From Ignavibacteriota bacterium (GTDB lineage: Bacteria; Bacteroidota; Ignavibacteria; Ignavibacteriales; Melioribacteraceae), in contig JADJWT010000001.1 in assembly GCA_016716225.1 (NCBI GenBank), positions 1,302,001 through 1,366,000 on the forward strand: a stretch of 64,000 nt of DNA, given 5' to 3'. Below are positions 17,741-27,579 of this stretch, piece after piece. The notes under the pieces were generated by a model. It was not told the origin of the DNA, made no database searches, and saw only the letters and a program-made list of their open reading frames with translations. Position numbers and translations under genes: made by a program. Positions within the stretch are counted from its first letter, which is position 1. Each line of letters begins with the position of its first letter.

Positions 17741-18910
17741 ATGAAAAAGCAATTAGTAGATCCCTCAGCAAAATTTTTTATTGTATTTATTGGGTTAGTT
17801 GTTTTATTAGGCGTTCTTAAAGAACTTCAAGATATATTTATACCGCTAACAATTGCATACCTTTTAGTTTTTGTTTTTGAACCGATGAATGATTTTTTAA
17901 TAAAACGCAAAATTCCTAAATCTTTAACAACTTTTTTAGACTTACTAATTATAATTGGATTTTTCTGGGCGCTTTCTACTTTTATTATTGATTCATTCAG
18001 CCGTTTGGGCGAAGAACTTCCGCAGTATGAAGAAAGATTAAATAATATTGTAAAAACTTCTGCCGCAAATTTTGGAATTGTCGATAAGTTTTTTTTAGAA
18101 TTTGATATTTCCAAAATTCTTAGTGATTTGGATTATAGCGATATGGCAAGCGGATTTTTTTCATCCACAATTTCAATTTTTTCCGCAGTGTTTTTTGTGT
18201 TATTCTTTTTCATTTTTGTAAATAGCAGTCATTTGCATTTAATCAACGCAATTAAAAATAGATATTTAAAAGTTCAGGCAAATGTTTCGGAAGAGAATTT
18301 TGAAAATAACATTGTTATTAATAATAAGGAATTAGAGAAATTTGAAAATCAAAAGAAAATAGATGAAGTTAAATTGCATCGTGAAAAAACAATTGAAAAA
18401 GCGTTTAAAGATATTACAGAACAAATTCAAAGATATATTGCGGCAAAGTTCTTATTAAGTTTATTAAAAAGTGTTGTAATTGGAATTATACTTTGGATTT
18501 TTGATATCGATTTTTTAATTGTATGGGCTGTGCTTTCATTCTTTCTAAATTTTATTCCAAATATTGGTGCAATTATTTCTGCTGTTTTACCAGCTGTTAT
18601 GACTTTAATTCAATATGAATCTATTGGTTATACTCTTTTTGTTGGGGGAATAATTTCCTTTGCTGAAAATTTGATCGGCAATATTATGGAACCAAAATTT
18701 TTAGGAAATAAGCTCGGTTTAAATCCGCTTGTAATTTTATTATCTTTATTAATTTGGGGATACATTTGGGGAATTGCCGGAATGTTTTTATCCGTTCCGC
18801 TTACTGCAGTTGTTAAAATAATTTTATCAAATTCACAATCGGATAATCTCCAATTCCTTAATGAAGTTATGAGCAATACATATGATTTGGAACATAAAAA
18901 ATCTGCATAA
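17741..18910 (+). CDS. AI-2E family (PerM/TqsA-like) transporter
   Basis: A 389-residue polytopic membrane protein. The N-terminal helices contain DIFIPLTIAYLLVFVFEPMND, and the conserved C-terminal block reads FLNFIPNIGAIISAVLPAVM then IMEPKFLGNKLGLNPLVILLSLLIWGYIWGIAGMFLSVPL, broken here by length only. These are hallmarks of the AI-2E permease family, which exports signals such as AI-2 or other small molecules. A charged linker of about 40 residues near 180-225 (NKELEKFENQKK and neighbours) is longer than usual. The substrate is unknown. Promoter sequences would lie in the 85 bases shared with the divergent GH13 gene. Confidence 0.86.
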   Translation: MKKQLVDPSAKFFIVFIGLVVLLGVLKELQDIFIPLTIAYLLVFVFEPMNDFLIKRKIPKSLTTFLDLLIIIGFFWALSTFIIDSFSRLGEELPQYEERLNNIVKTSAANFGIVDKFFLEFDISKILSDLDYSDMASGFFSSTISIFSAVFFVLFFFIFVNSSHLHLINAIKNRYLKVQANVSEENFENNIVINNKELEKFENQKKIDEVKLHREKTIEKAFKDITEQIQRYIAAKFLLSLLKSVVIGIILWIFDIDFLIVWAVLSFFLNFIPNIGAIISAVLPAVMTLIQYESIGYTLFVGGIISFAENLIGNIMEPKFLGNKLGLNPLVILLSLLIWGYIWGIAGMFLSVPLTAVVKIILSNSQSDNLQFLNEVMSNTYDLEHKKSA

Positions 18911-18980
18911 ATAATTTTAAAATATTCTAATTGTAATTTTTTTATTGCAATTTAAAAGGATATTAAGGGGTTATTATTTC

Positions 18981-20978
18981 ATGAAGATTAGTAAGATTAT
19001 AATTGTTTTAATTTTCCTTCAATTTTTCACGGCAATATTAAATTCGCAAAATCCCAATAATCAAAATTTAATTCAAACAATAAATTCATATTTTAAAAAA
19101 GGAGATGCCCAGAAAAAAATATTTCCGGATTCTGCAATTTATTATTATCAAAAAGCACTAAATATTTTGGATGAAAATTTCAAATCAAATTCTAGTGAGA
19201 AAAATCAAATATTAAAGACGGATTTATTTACAAAAATCGGACACATTTTTTTTCAGCAGAGTAAATATTCTTTTGCAACAAATTATTACAATTCAGCTCT
19301 CGAAACTGCAAAAACTTTAAACAATGATTCACTTTTAGCTGAATGTTTTTTCAACATTGGCGAATTAGGATTGGAAAATGGAAAGTATGCAAACGCTGTT
19401 AGTTCATATTACGAAGCAATGAAACTTTATGAAAAAACTTCAAACTCGGAAGGATTATTTTGGACGAATGTAGGTTTGGGAATTGTTTTTAGAGAACTTG
19501 GCAACAAAGATTTATCAATTCGGCATCACGAAAAATCAAGAGAAATAGGCGAGAAAGAAAATAACAAATATTATATTGCAGTAAGCAACAATAATATCGG
19601 GAATTTATTTAATCAAATTGGCGATTACCAAACGGCACTTTCATATTTGATGAAATCGCTGAAAAGTTTTACAGAATATGGTGATGAAAAATTTGTTTCC
19701 GATTGTTACGAAAGCATTGGAAATGTTTACAAAGAATTAAAAGAATATCCGCGTGCTATTGAATATTTTAAACTTTCCACAGTTATTGCACAGAACTTAA
19801 ATGATAATTACAGACTTCTTACACGGTTTGCAAATTTGGCATCTTCATTTGCTGCAATTCATGATAACGAAAGTGCATTAATGTATTTTAGCAAAACTAT
19901 TGAACTTGCTCAAGCTGTTGGTGATAAAGCTCGACTAAGCGAAATTCAAATTATGTTAGCAGATTTTTATTCTAAAAATAATGATTTAATAAATGCTGAA
20001 AATTTTTTGAATAAATCAATTTTAACTTCTAAAGAAATTGGAGATACGGTTAGCATAATTTCTGCTTATAATGATTTAGCTGAGTTAAATTTCATAAAGA
20101 ATAATTTTATTTCAGCAAAACATTTTGCACAAGACGCATATAATCTTGCGAAAAAAAAAGAACTTCCTAAACACATTTCTGATGCTGCAAAAAATTTATC
20201 TCAGATTTCACAAAAACTAAACGATTTTAATACGGCTTATAATTTTTTAAAAATTCATAAATCAATTGAAGATTCTCTCCTTACAATTGAAAAAATAAAA
20301 GCATTAGAAGATATTCAAGCAAAATACAAACTGGAACAACTTGAAACGGAAAAACTAAGAATTCAAAACCAAGCGCTAATTTCTGAAAACGAAGTTAAAA
20401 ACAGAAATTTATTAATTCTTATCCTAATAATATTAATCATAATTTCTTTATTTGTTTTCGGTACATTTTTCTACAAAAAAAGAAAAGAAAGAATTGCAGA
20501 AAAAGAAAACGCAAATAGATTAACAAAAAAAATTGATTTATTAAGTTCTCAGCTTAACACAAAAAACAGAGAGCTCACTTCCAAAGCTTTAATGATTTCG
20601 AGCAATAATAAAATTTTACATGAAATTGTTGCAGAAATAGATGATTTTTTAGTTGATGAGACCGGTGATAAAAAGAAAATACGACAATTAAAAAATAAAT
20701 TAACTAATATTTCCGAAGAAGAAAGCTGGAATGATTTTTTGCAGCATTTTGAAGAAGTTCATCCAGAATTTTATAAAAAACTTACCGAGAAATTTTCTTC
20801 ACTTTCATCAAACGAACAGAAAATTTGTGCTTTTCTTAAAATGAATTTGAACACAAAAGAAATTGCGCAAATTACAAATCAAACCACAAAAAGCGTAGAA
20901 GTTGCAAGAACCCGCATAAGAAAAAAACTTGGAATTGATCACTCAGAAGGTTTAACTCAAGCAATTCATAATTTGTAA
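18981..20978 (+). CDS. membrane-anchored TPR protein with C-terminal HTH
   Basis: A signal peptide or anchor (MKISKIIIVLIFLQFF) is followed by about nine tetratricopeptide repeats (roughly residues 40-420), a coiled coil, a transmembrane helix (LLILILIILIIISLFVFGTF) and a cytoplasmic tail. The tail ends in a LuxR-like helix-turn-helix: SSNEQKICAFLKMNLNTKEI then SVEVARTRIRKKLGI. This architecture is common in Bacteroidetes and relatives as a one-protein membrane regulator that senses through its TPRs. I chose ATG 18981 over an in-frame TTG at 18945, because AAGGGG lies 10 bases before the ATG. It is transcribed toward the secreted-protein genes that follow and could control them, but that is inference. 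Confidence 0.82.
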   Translation: MKISKIIIVLIFLQFFTAILNSQNPNNQNLIQTINSYFKKGDAQKKIFPDSAIYYYQKALNILDENFKSNSSEKNQILKTDLFTKIGHIFFQQSKYSFATNYYNSALETAKTLNNDSLLAECFFNIGELGLENGKYANAVSSYYEAMKLYEKTSNSEGLFWTNVGLGIVFRELGNKDLSIRHHEKSREIGEKENNKYYIAVSNNNIGNLFNQIGDYQTALSYLMKSLKSFTEYGDEKFVSDCYESIGNVYKELKEYPRAIEYFKLSTVIAQNLNDNYRLLTRFANLASSFAAIHDNESALMYFSKTIELAQAVGDKARLSEIQIMLADFYSKNNDLINAENFLNKSILTSKEIGDTVSIISAYNDLAELNFIKNNFISAKHFAQDAYNLAKKKELPKHISDAAKNLSQISQKLNDFNTAYNFLKIHKSIEDSLLTIEKIKALEDIQAKYKLEQLETEKLRIQNQALISENEVKNRNLLILILIILIIISLFVFGTFFYKKRKERIAEKENANRLTKKIDLLSSQLNTKNRELTSKALMISSNNKILHEIVAEIDDFLVDETGDKKKIRQLKNKLTNISEEESWNDFLQHFEEVHPEFYKKLTEKFSSLSSNEQKICAFLKMNLNTKEIAQITNQTTKSVEVARTRIRKKLGIDHSEGLTQAIHNL

Positions 20979-21143
20979 ATTTTTGGTCAATTAATTATTT
21001 AAAAAATAATTGAGTGTTTTTGAAACCGCAATTGAGTGGTATTGTAGGCTTGTGAGTGTTGACCTACCCCAATTTCACACCTTACTTTTATAAAAGTCAA
21101 TTTGAAAAAATTTCCATTGAAAATTTAATGCAAGAAATCTTCG

Positions 21144-21473
21144 ATGAAATCTGGAAACCAAATGATTTTTTTGAAGAAAGAAAATAAAATAGAAATAGAT
21201 CTCATTCATTGTGAAAGCAGCGAATTTAAAGAGGTAACGGAGTTTTGGTTTAAAGCAAATAGAAGAATTAGTGATTTAAAAGTAATGATTAATGTAGCTG
21301 AGTTTGTAGATATAATTTCCGGAATAGGTGCAATTTCAATAAAAAAAAACGAGTGGACTTTTTTAGTTGGATATGAAAATGTTAAAGTTAACCAAAATTG
21401 GAAATTTACATTTACCGGAAAATTAAACGGAAGCAACAAGAAATTTAACTCGGTTATTGATTACAAAATATAA
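21144..21473 (+). CDS. truncated relative of the two Gly-rich lipoproteins downstream
   Basis: A 109-residue product with no signal peptide. Its last 45 residues align with the C-termini of the lipoproteins at 23900-24313 and 28516-28941. NWKFTFTGKLNGSNKKFNSV matches QWTFKFEGTLASNNQAFNVT, and DYKI matches NYTV. The N-terminal lipobox and Gly-rich linker of those relatives are absent. It may be a decayed or N-terminally shortened paralogue, or the true start lies elsewhere. An internal Met follows at 21162. Function unknown. The stop is followed closely by the next gene. Confidence 0.5.
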   Translation: MKSGNQMIFLKKENKIEIDLIHCESSEFKEVTEFWFKANRRISDLKVMINVAEFVDIISGIGAISIKKNEWTFLVGYENVKVNQNWKFTFTGKLNGSNKKFNSVIDYKI

Positions 21474-21483
21474 AATAATAGAA

Positions 21484-22086
21484 ATGAAAAACTTAATTAA
21501 ACAACTATTTGTTGAATTTGCCTTAGCGTTTTATTTGCTAATTCCTCAATATTTAGTTGCAAGTGAAAAGGATAAAGAAAACAAAATTGTTCCCGCAAGT
21601 ATTTGTGAACTGAAAACATTTATCCAATTTTCAAATCTTCATACTCAAAATTTATTTAACAATGAAAAAATTGTTAATGAAAATTACAAATCACCATGGC
21701 TGGCGTTTAGTCTTGCATTAATGTTTCCCGGAATGGGACAAATCTACAATGGTGAATATGGCAAATTAGGAATTATGTATGGTGTTGCTGGAATTGGTGC
21801 CGGAATGGCAATTGCTGCAATGGTAAATTCAAATTATGGAACTTCAAATCCGGAACCATCATATGTTGCTCCGCTTGGTATTGCGGGAGTAAGCATAATT
21901 TCTCTAGCATGGATTTATTCAATAATCGATGCACCAATTTCTGCAAATTCAATTAATGAAAATAACAATGCAATTTCACATAAAAATTTATCTGTGATTA
22001 ATATTAAAAATTGTGGAATTGATTTTTCAGTCGATATGAGAAAATGTAAATACACGTTTGGTTTATCAATGAATTTTGGTTTGTAA
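21484..22086 (+). CDS. secreted or membrane protein with TM2-like hydrophobic pair
   Basis: A 200-residue protein with a signal peptide-like N-terminus (MKNLIKQLFVEFALAFYLLI). After a polar linker of about 50 residues come two hydrophobic stretches, beginning KSPWLAFSLALMFPGMGQIY and then LGIMYGVAGIGAGMAIAAMV. This layout (SPGxGQ-Y-G followed by a second helix) is seen in DUF5683 and TM2-domain proteins of FCB bacteria. The short C-terminus has a beta-strand FGLSMNFGL. I chose ATG 21484 rather than a TTG at 21457 that would overlap the previous gene. Unknown function. It lies in a run of envelope genes with 15 bases to the next. Confidence 0.6.
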   Translation: MKNLIKQLFVEFALAFYLLIPQYLVASEKDKENKIVPASICELKTFIQFSNLHTQNLFNNEKIVNENYKSPWLAFSLALMFPGMGQIYNGEYGKLGIMYGVAGIGAGMAIAAMVNSNYGTSNPEPSYVAPLGIAGVSIISLAWIYSIIDAPISANSINENNNAISHKNLSVINIKNCGIDFSVDMRKCKYTFGLSMNFGL

Positions 22087-22100
22087 AATAAGGTTTCTTT

Positions 22101-23225
22101 ATGAAAAAAATTCTAATACTAATAATCACTCTTTTTATAATTGCTTGTTCAGAAAATACAGATGCAATTAAAACATCACAATCTTATTATAATAATAAAG
22201 AAAACCCCTCAAGTATTAATTCTGCAGCAGCAATTATATTTGAGAGAAAATCTGAGCCAAACGAAAATGCTTTCAATATTCTCGTTCCAAAAGATTGGAT
22301 TATAGAAGGTGGAATTTATAGAGTAAATGCAATTCAAAACGGTCCCTCAAATACAATTGCAGCAAAATTAGATTTTTCAATTAAAAAAGATAGAGAAGGT
22401 AGCGTGATGATTCGTTGGCTTCCGGATGTACTTTTTTTTGATGCAAGATTTAGTCCGGCGGGACAAATGGGTTTGTTTCCAGAAGGAAGTAATTATCAAG
22501 GAATGACAGTTTACAACATTATGAATGCTGAAGATTTTATTAATAGAGTTGCGTTTCCATATGCACATTCTAATGTTCAAAACATTCAAATTCTTGAAAA
22601 AAAAAATCTACAAAAATTTGCTTCAAATTATGAAGCAAGAGTAAAGCAAACAATGCCCTACTTAACAATGAGTTACAATGCCGCTTATCTAAAAATAAGA
22701 TATTCTGAAAGCGGAAAATATTATGATGAATTTATGTTTACTTTAATTGAAAATTGGGGACAACTCGGTGCCGGCATGTGGGGAAATAAAGAAACTTTTC
22801 TTGTTAGAACTCCGCAGAATGAATTAAAAAATTGGGAAGCTGTTTTCAACATTATTCACAATTCAACAAAAATAAACATTAATTGGTTAGTTGGAGAATT
22901 AAAAGGTCAAGCTGCTCGCGGACAAATTTTAATAGATACTCAAAATGAAATTCAACGGATAGGAAAAGAAATCACAGAACACAGACAAAGAACTAATGCC
23001 GAAATAAATAATGATATGTATTTAACACTTACCGAACAAGAAGAATATGTAAATCCCTATACAAATGAAATTGAAATTGCCACAAACCAATGGAAACACA
23101 GATGGGTTAATCAAAGTGGAGATGTAATTTATTCAAATCATGAAGATTATGATCCCAATATTGATATAAATATTAACAGATCAGATTTCAAGAGAAGCAA
23201 GATTAGACAGCGATTTCCAAATTAA
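22101..23225 (+). CDS. lipoprotein of unknown function
   Basis: A 374-residue protein with a lipobox signal peptide (MKKILILIITLFIIAC, Cys16). No recognised catalytic motif is seen. The body contains a beta-rich domain with LVPKDWIIEGGIYRVN, as in PsbP/MOG1-like folds, an unusual tail with LTLTEQEEYVNPYTNEIEI, and then KHRWVNQSGDVIYSNHEDYD. That tail pattern recurs in uncharacterised secreted proteins, but I cannot attach a function. It lies 15 bases after the previous gene and 34 before the beta-barrel gene, so it is likely co-transcribed with them. Confidence 0.6.
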   Translation: MKKILILIITLFIIACSENTDAIKTSQSYYNNKENPSSINSAAAIIFERKSEPNENAFNILVPKDWIIEGGIYRVNAIQNGPSNTIAAKLDFSIKKDREGSVMIRWLPDVLFFDARFSPAGQMGLFPEGSNYQGMTVYNIMNAEDFINRVAFPYAHSNVQNIQILEKKNLQKFASNYEARVKQTMPYLTMSYNAAYLKIRYSESGKYYDEFMFTLIENWGQLGAGMWGNKETFLVRTPQNELKNWEAVFNIIHNSTKININWLVGELKGQAARGQILIDTQNEIQRIGKEITEHRQRTNAEINNDMYLTLTEQEEYVNPYTNEIEIATNQWKHRWVNQSGDVIYSNHEDYDPNIDININRSDFKRSKIRQRFPN

Positions 23226-23258
23226 TAAATTCACATAACCCATTTTAAGGAGAACAAA

Positions 23259-23888
23259 ATGAAAAAAGTAACAAAAATTTTATCATTTCTATTCGTGATT
23301 ATATTAACCAATATTTCTTTTGCTCAAGGAATAAAAATTGGACCAAGACTTACCGGAAATATGAATATTTATAATCAAGATGGATTAACTGGAACATGGA
23401 GTGGAATAGGTATTGGAATTGGCGGTGCTATTGATATTTCATTTTCTAGAACAATAGGAATTTTATTAAACTTAACAGTATTTGATATGAAAAATTTTTC
23501 AAATTCACAAACTGTTGGAACAACAACACAAGAAACATCCTTGTCTCTTTCATATTTATCGATCGATCCATTATTCAAAGCAGAATTCAGCGGCTTTTAT
23601 TTAGTCGGAGGTCCATCTTTAGCAATTAAACTAAGCTCAAGCGGTGAATCAAATACCATAGTTACAGGTCAAGCACCAAATGTGCAACCCATAAATATTG
23701 AAACAAAATCAGTGAAATTTGATATTGCCGTTGGAACCGGTTATAACTTTAAAGCATCAGAGGATGTAACACTTGGTTCAGATTTTATGGCATATATTCC
23801 ATTGTCAAACACATATAATACTCCTGGAAGAAGCAACAGCACGCTATCATTAAAGTTAGGTTTTTCGGTTAAATTTAATATTAACTAA
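23259..23888 (+). CDS. small outer-membrane beta-barrel (copy A)
   Basis: A 209-residue protein with a signal peptide cleaved after NISFA, then a Gly/Ser/Thr-rich run of alternating strands ending in an aromatic-rich strand (LSLKLGFSVKFNI), as in 8-strand outer-membrane barrels. It shares about 70-75 percent identity by eye with the protein at 27868-28494, including NMKNFSNSQTV-type segments and IETKSVKFDIAVGTGYNFKAS. It is followed at once by the Gly-rich lipoprotein at 23900, and the same two-gene order is repeated at 27868. A good AAGGAG ribosome site precedes the ATG. Function unknown, possibly a surface protein. Confidence 0.78.
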   Translation: MKKVTKILSFLFVIILTNISFAQGIKIGPRLTGNMNIYNQDGLTGTWSGIGIGIGGAIDISFSRTIGILLNLTVFDMKNFSNSQTVGTTTQETSLSLSYLSIDPLFKAEFSGFYLVGGPSLAIKLSSSGESNTIVTGQAPNVQPINIETKSVKFDIAVGTGYNFKASEDVTLGSDFMAYIPLSNTYNTPGRSNSTLSLKLGFSVKFNIN

Positions 23889-23899
23889 AGGTGAAAAAA

Positions 23900-24313
23900 A
23901 TGAAAAAGATTATTACAATATTTTTAATTCTTTCATCAATTTTTATAATTTCTTGCGATGATGATACAACCGGTGGAGTTACAGATCCATTTGGTACTGG
24001 AGGAATTGGAGGTGGAACTGGAAATGTAACATTTACAATCGGCGCTCAACAAGGAGAAAATGGAGGAATTTTATTTTTTGCAACTCCAAGTGTTGCCGTT
24101 AAAATTACAAAAGTAACTTGCAGTCTACCAGCTCAGAATTTTAATGATGTTGTTGAAGGAGACGGTACAACAATTTTTAATGCAAATGAATCTGTTGGTA
24201 TTGAAGAATATACCGGCGTTACTTCTGGTCAGCAATGGACATTCAAGTTTGAAGGAACGCTTGCAAGCAATAATCAAGCATTTAATGTAACTTCAAATTA
24301 TACTGTGCCATAA
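23900..24313 (+). CDS. Gly-rich lipoprotein (copy A)
   Basis: A 137-residue lipoprotein. The signal peptide MKKIITIFLILSSIFIISC ends at Cys19 and is followed by DDD and a Gly/Thr-rich linker, then a compact beta-domain. The domain has AVKITKVTCSLPAQNF, GQQWTFKFEGTLASNNQAF and NYTV, which repeat in the paralogue at 28516-28941. ATG 23900 is preferred over an in-frame GTG at 23891, because AGGTGA lies just before it. It shares a unit with the barrel at 23259 (11 bases away). I know no named family. A hairpin at 24330 closes the unit. Confidence 0.72.
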   Translation: MKKIITIFLILSSIFIISCDDDTTGGVTDPFGTGGIGGGTGNVTFTIGAQQGENGGILFFATPSVAVKITKVTCSLPAQNFNDVVEGDGTTIFNANESVGIEEYTGVTSGQQWTFKFEGTLASNNQAFNVTSNYTVP

Positions 24314-24329
24314 AATACAGATCAACATA

Positions 24330-24355
24330 AACGGCTATAATTTTTTATAGCCGTT
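24330..24355 (+). terminator. hairpin after copy A pair
   Basis: AACGGCTATAA pairs with TTATAGCCGTT across a 4-T loop (11 pairs). The bases after it are A-rich rather than a long T-run, so termination strength is uncertain, but position after the copy A pair supports it. Confidence 0.55.
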
Positions 24356-24471
24356 AAAATTAAACATTCCACAAATTTATTTTCCAAATAAAAAGTTTAT
24401 TTGTGATGTGAACACTTGTAAAAGTGATAGATAATTATTTATCTTTTAATAAGATAACAAGACTTATTAAA

Positions 24472-25032
24472 ATGAATGGTAAATATCAAAATATTACGCA
24501 GTTATTAAATTCCGCATCGACTGGAGATAGTTTTGCGCTCAATAATATTTTACCAATTGTTTATAATGAACTCAGAAAAATCTCATCTAAATATTTGCGG
24601 GATGAATTTAAAAAACATACTCTTCAAACTACTGAATTAGTGCACGAAGCATATTTGAGATTAATTGGCGATCAAAATTTATCTTGGGAAAGCAGAGCGC
24701 ATTTTTATGGAATTGCAGCAAAATCAATGCGACAAATTTTAGTGGATTATGCCCGAAAGAAAAAATCAGAAAAAAGAAATTTTGGGAAAACACAGCTTTC
24801 TTTAGATAACGCAGATTTTGTTTTGAGTGAAAATGAAGAACAAATATTAAATCTAAATGAAGCTCTAAATAAATTAGAAAAGTTTGAAGAACGATCTTGC
24901 AAAATTGTTGAACTCAGATTTTTCTCCGGATTATCTTTAGAAGAAACAGCCGAAATGTTAAACATTTCCATTGCAACTGCTAAACGCGATTGGCAATTTG
25001 CAAAAGCTTGGCTTTATCGTGAAATAAATTAA
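24472..25032 (+). CDS. ECF-type RNA polymerase sigma factor (SigX6/TIGR02999-like)
   Basis: A 186-residue sigma-70 family protein. Region 2 covers LPIVYNELRKISSKYLRDE through WESRAHFYGIAAKSMRQIL. Region 4 covers LSLEETAEMLNISIATAKRD. The internal ETTELVHEAYLRL-type segment (TTELVHEAYLRL) is typical of the ECF group that is coded next to Ser/Thr kinases. The ATG at 24472 gives a length normal for the group. GTG 24424 would add 16 residues that relatives lack. It directs RNA polymerase to specific promoters and is probably controlled by the kinase coded 21 bases downstream. Confidence 0.9.
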   Translation: MNGKYQNITQLLNSASTGDSFALNNILPIVYNELRKISSKYLRDEFKKHTLQTTELVHEAYLRLIGDQNLSWESRAHFYGIAAKSMRQILVDYARKKKSEKRNFGKTQLSLDNADFVLSENEEQILNLNEALNKLEKFEERSCKIVELRFFSGLSLEETAEMLNISIATAKRDWQFAKAWLYREIN

Positions 25033-25053
25033 TTAAATTCTAATTGGATTTAT

Positions 25054-27579
25054 TTGAATAATACTTTTAACGAAATATTAAAAACAATTTTTCAAAAAGC
25101 TCTTGAGCTTGATAAATCCGAAAGAGAAAATTATTTCAATAATCTTTCCGATGATCAAAAAGAATATATAGATGAAGTAAAATCACTTCTTTCCTCGTAT
25201 GAAAAAACTGACGATTTTTTAGAAATTGCAACAAACTATAATCAAATTTTTACTTCAAATGAAAATGAAATACATCCTTTAATTGGAAAACATATTGGTC
25301 CATATTTAATTGAAAGTGAAATTGGTTATGGCGGAATGGGAATTGTTTTTATTGGTCGGAGAGATGATAAAGAATTTGATCAAAAAGTTGCTATCAAAAT
25401 TTTAAAGCAAGGATTATCAACAAAATATTTAGTAAAACGATTTGAAAACGAAAGACAAATTCTTGCAAATCTTCAGCATCCAAACATTGCAAAGCTTTTT
25501 GATGGAGGAAAAACTTCTGACGGACTTCCGTATTTAATTATGGAATTTATTGAAGGAATTCCCATTACAGATTTTTGTAAAAAAAATAATTTTTCAATCA
25601 AACAAATTTTAGAAATATTCAAAACAGTTTGTGCGGCAGTTCATTATGCACATCAAAATTTAGTTGTTCACAGAGATTTAAAACCTGGAAACATTTTAGT
25701 TGCTGAACAAGGAATTCCAAAGCTTTTAGATTTTGGAATTGCAAAACTTCTTGATGAATCTTTAGAGATAGAAAACCTAAAACTAACTCAAACAAAAATG
25801 TGGCATTTAACTCCGGAGTATGCTAGCCCCGAACAAATAAAGGGAGAAAACATTACAACTGCAAGTGATGTTTATTCTTTGGGTGTTTTGTTGTATGAAT
25901 TGATTTCGGGGAGTCAGCCATATAAATTTGAAAATTTTTCACCGGTTTCAATAAATAAATCAATTGATGAAACAAGTATTTTAAAACCGAGCGAAATTGT
26001 AAAAAAAACTTTTATTACAAAAAATCAGAAAACAATTGCAAATCAAGATGTGTTAAAAAAATCAAGATTAATTAAAGGAGATTTAGACAACATAATTTTA
26101 AAGGCAATGCACAAAGATTCTTCTCAAAGATATTTAACAGTTCAAGGATTAATAAATGATATAGAAAGATATTTAAAAGGACTTCCGGTAAATGCCAGAA
26201 AAGATACTCCAGTATATAGATTTTCAAAATTTGTGAAGCGACATAAAATTGGATTTGCGTTATTTGTTTTTTTTAACATAATAATTTTATTAAGTATTGC
26301 AGCAATAATTTACCAAGCTAATATTGCCACAAAAGAAAGAGATAATGCGAAGCTTGAAGCTCAAAAGTTGGAAAGTGTAAATAATTTTTTGCAAGAAATG
26401 TTGTCTTCAGCAGATCCAACTGAAATTAGTAAAGATGTAAAAGTTTATGATGTTTTACAAAAAGCATCAAAAGAAGTTGAAACAGGATTTAAAAATCATC
26501 CGGGAGTTGAAGCGGCAGTTCGTAAAACTTTGGGAAAAACTTTAACAAATCTTGGAGAGTTTGAAAAAGCAAAACCACATTTAGAAAAATCATTGGAATT
26601 AAATAGAAAATTTTACGGAAATGAAAGTTATCAAACCGGAGAAAGTTTGCACGAGTTAGCTTTGCTTTATGATTGGCTTGGTGATTTAAATAGTGCAGAT
26701 TCTCTATATAAATTTTCAATTAATATTTTAAGAAAAGATTCTGAAACACCGCCACGTGCTTTATCAAGTGCAATTAATGATTTTGCAATTGTTAAACAGG
26801 AACAAGATAAATATCAAGAATCATTAGGTTTGCTTAAAGAGGCATATAATATTGCATACATAAGTTTTGGAAAAAAAGATAGAGATGTTGCAAATATTGC
26901 AAATAATTTAGGTGTAACTTTTGAAGGAATTAAAGAACTCGATTCGGCTACAATATATTACCAAAAATCACTCGATTTATATATGGAACTTTACGGAAAT
27001 AATCGACCGGAAATTTCTACAATTCATAATAATCTTGCGTTTATTTTTATTGCAAAAGAAGATTTTCAATCTGCGCATGAACATTTTTCAAAATCGCTTG
27101 AGTTAAAGAAAATTACATGGGGAGAAAAACATTCAATGGTTGGATTTGCATATATGAATTTGGGTGCATTAGAATACACAATGAAAATGTATGAATCAGC
27201 TAATAAAAATTTGCTCAATTCACTTAAAAATTACAAAACTTCGATTAATGAAAATCACATTTGGATGGGATTAGCATACTTTTGGTACGGAAAAAATTTA
27301 ATAGAATTTAATAAACTGAATGAAGCTGAAAATTATATTCAAAAAGCATTAAAAATTTATTTAAAAAATTATCATTCTGATCATGTTAATATAATTTCTG
27401 CAAATGCTGAACTAGGAGTTATTTATTTACTTCAAAAAAGATATAAGGAATCCGAAAAACTTCTTTTAAATGGATACGAAAAAATAAAAGAGATAAAGGG
27501 TTCGGAAAATTTCAACACAAAAAGAATGCTAGAATATGTTATTAAATTCAATCAAGAAACAAAAAATGTGAAAAATTAA
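25054..27579 (+). CDS. Ser/Thr protein kinase with TPR repeats
   Basis: An 841-residue kinase with a TTG start; ATTGGA lies upstream. The N-terminal 75 residues are a helical region. The kinase domain has the Gly loop GYGGMG (91-96), Lys115, catalytic HRDLKPGN with Asp208, and DFGIA with Asp227, then TPEYASPEQIK in the activation loop. One transmembrane helix (about 399-421) separates it from about ten tetratricopeptide repeats (roughly 480-820), so the kinase lies in the cytoplasm and the TPRs outside. This is the PknB/TPR family usually coded beside an ECF sigma factor, as here (21 bases). It is likely a sensor for phospho-control of that sigma factor. Confidence 0.93.
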   Translation: MNNTFNEILKTIFQKALELDKSERENYFNNLSDDQKEYIDEVKSLLSSYEKTDDFLEIATNYNQIFTSNENEIHPLIGKHIGPYLIESEIGYGGMGIVFIGRRDDKEFDQKVAIKILKQGLSTKYLVKRFENERQILANLQHPNIAKLFDGGKTSDGLPYLIMEFIEGIPITDFCKKNNFSIKQILEIFKTVCAAVHYAHQNLVVHRDLKPGNILVAEQGIPKLLDFGIAKLLDESLEIENLKLTQTKMWHLTPEYASPEQIKGENITTASDVYSLGVLLYELISGSQPYKFENFSPVSINKSIDETSILKPSEIVKKTFITKNQKTIANQDVLKKSRLIKGDLDNIILKAMHKDSSQRYLTVQGLINDIERYLKGLPVNARKDTPVYRFSKFVKRHKIGFALFVFFNIIILLSIAAIIYQANIATKERDNAKLEAQKLESVNNFLQEMLSSADPTEISKDVKVYDVLQKASKEVETGFKNHPGVEAAVRKTLGKTLTNLGEFEKAKPHLEKSLELNRKFYGNESYQTGESLHELALLYDWLGDLNSADSLYKFSINILRKDSETPPRALSSAINDFAIVKQEQDKYQESLGLLKEAYNIAYISFGKKDRDVANIANNLGVTFEGIKELDSATIYYQKSLDLYMELYGNNRPEISTIHNNLAFIFIAKEDFQSAHEHFSKSLELKKITWGEKHSMVGFAYMNLGALEYTMKMYESANKNLLNSLKNYKTSINENHIWMGLAYFWYGKNLIEFNKLNEAENYIQKALKIYLKNYHSDHVNIISANAELGVIYLLQKRYKESEKLLLNGYEKIKEIKGSENFNTKRMLEYVIKFNQETKNVKN

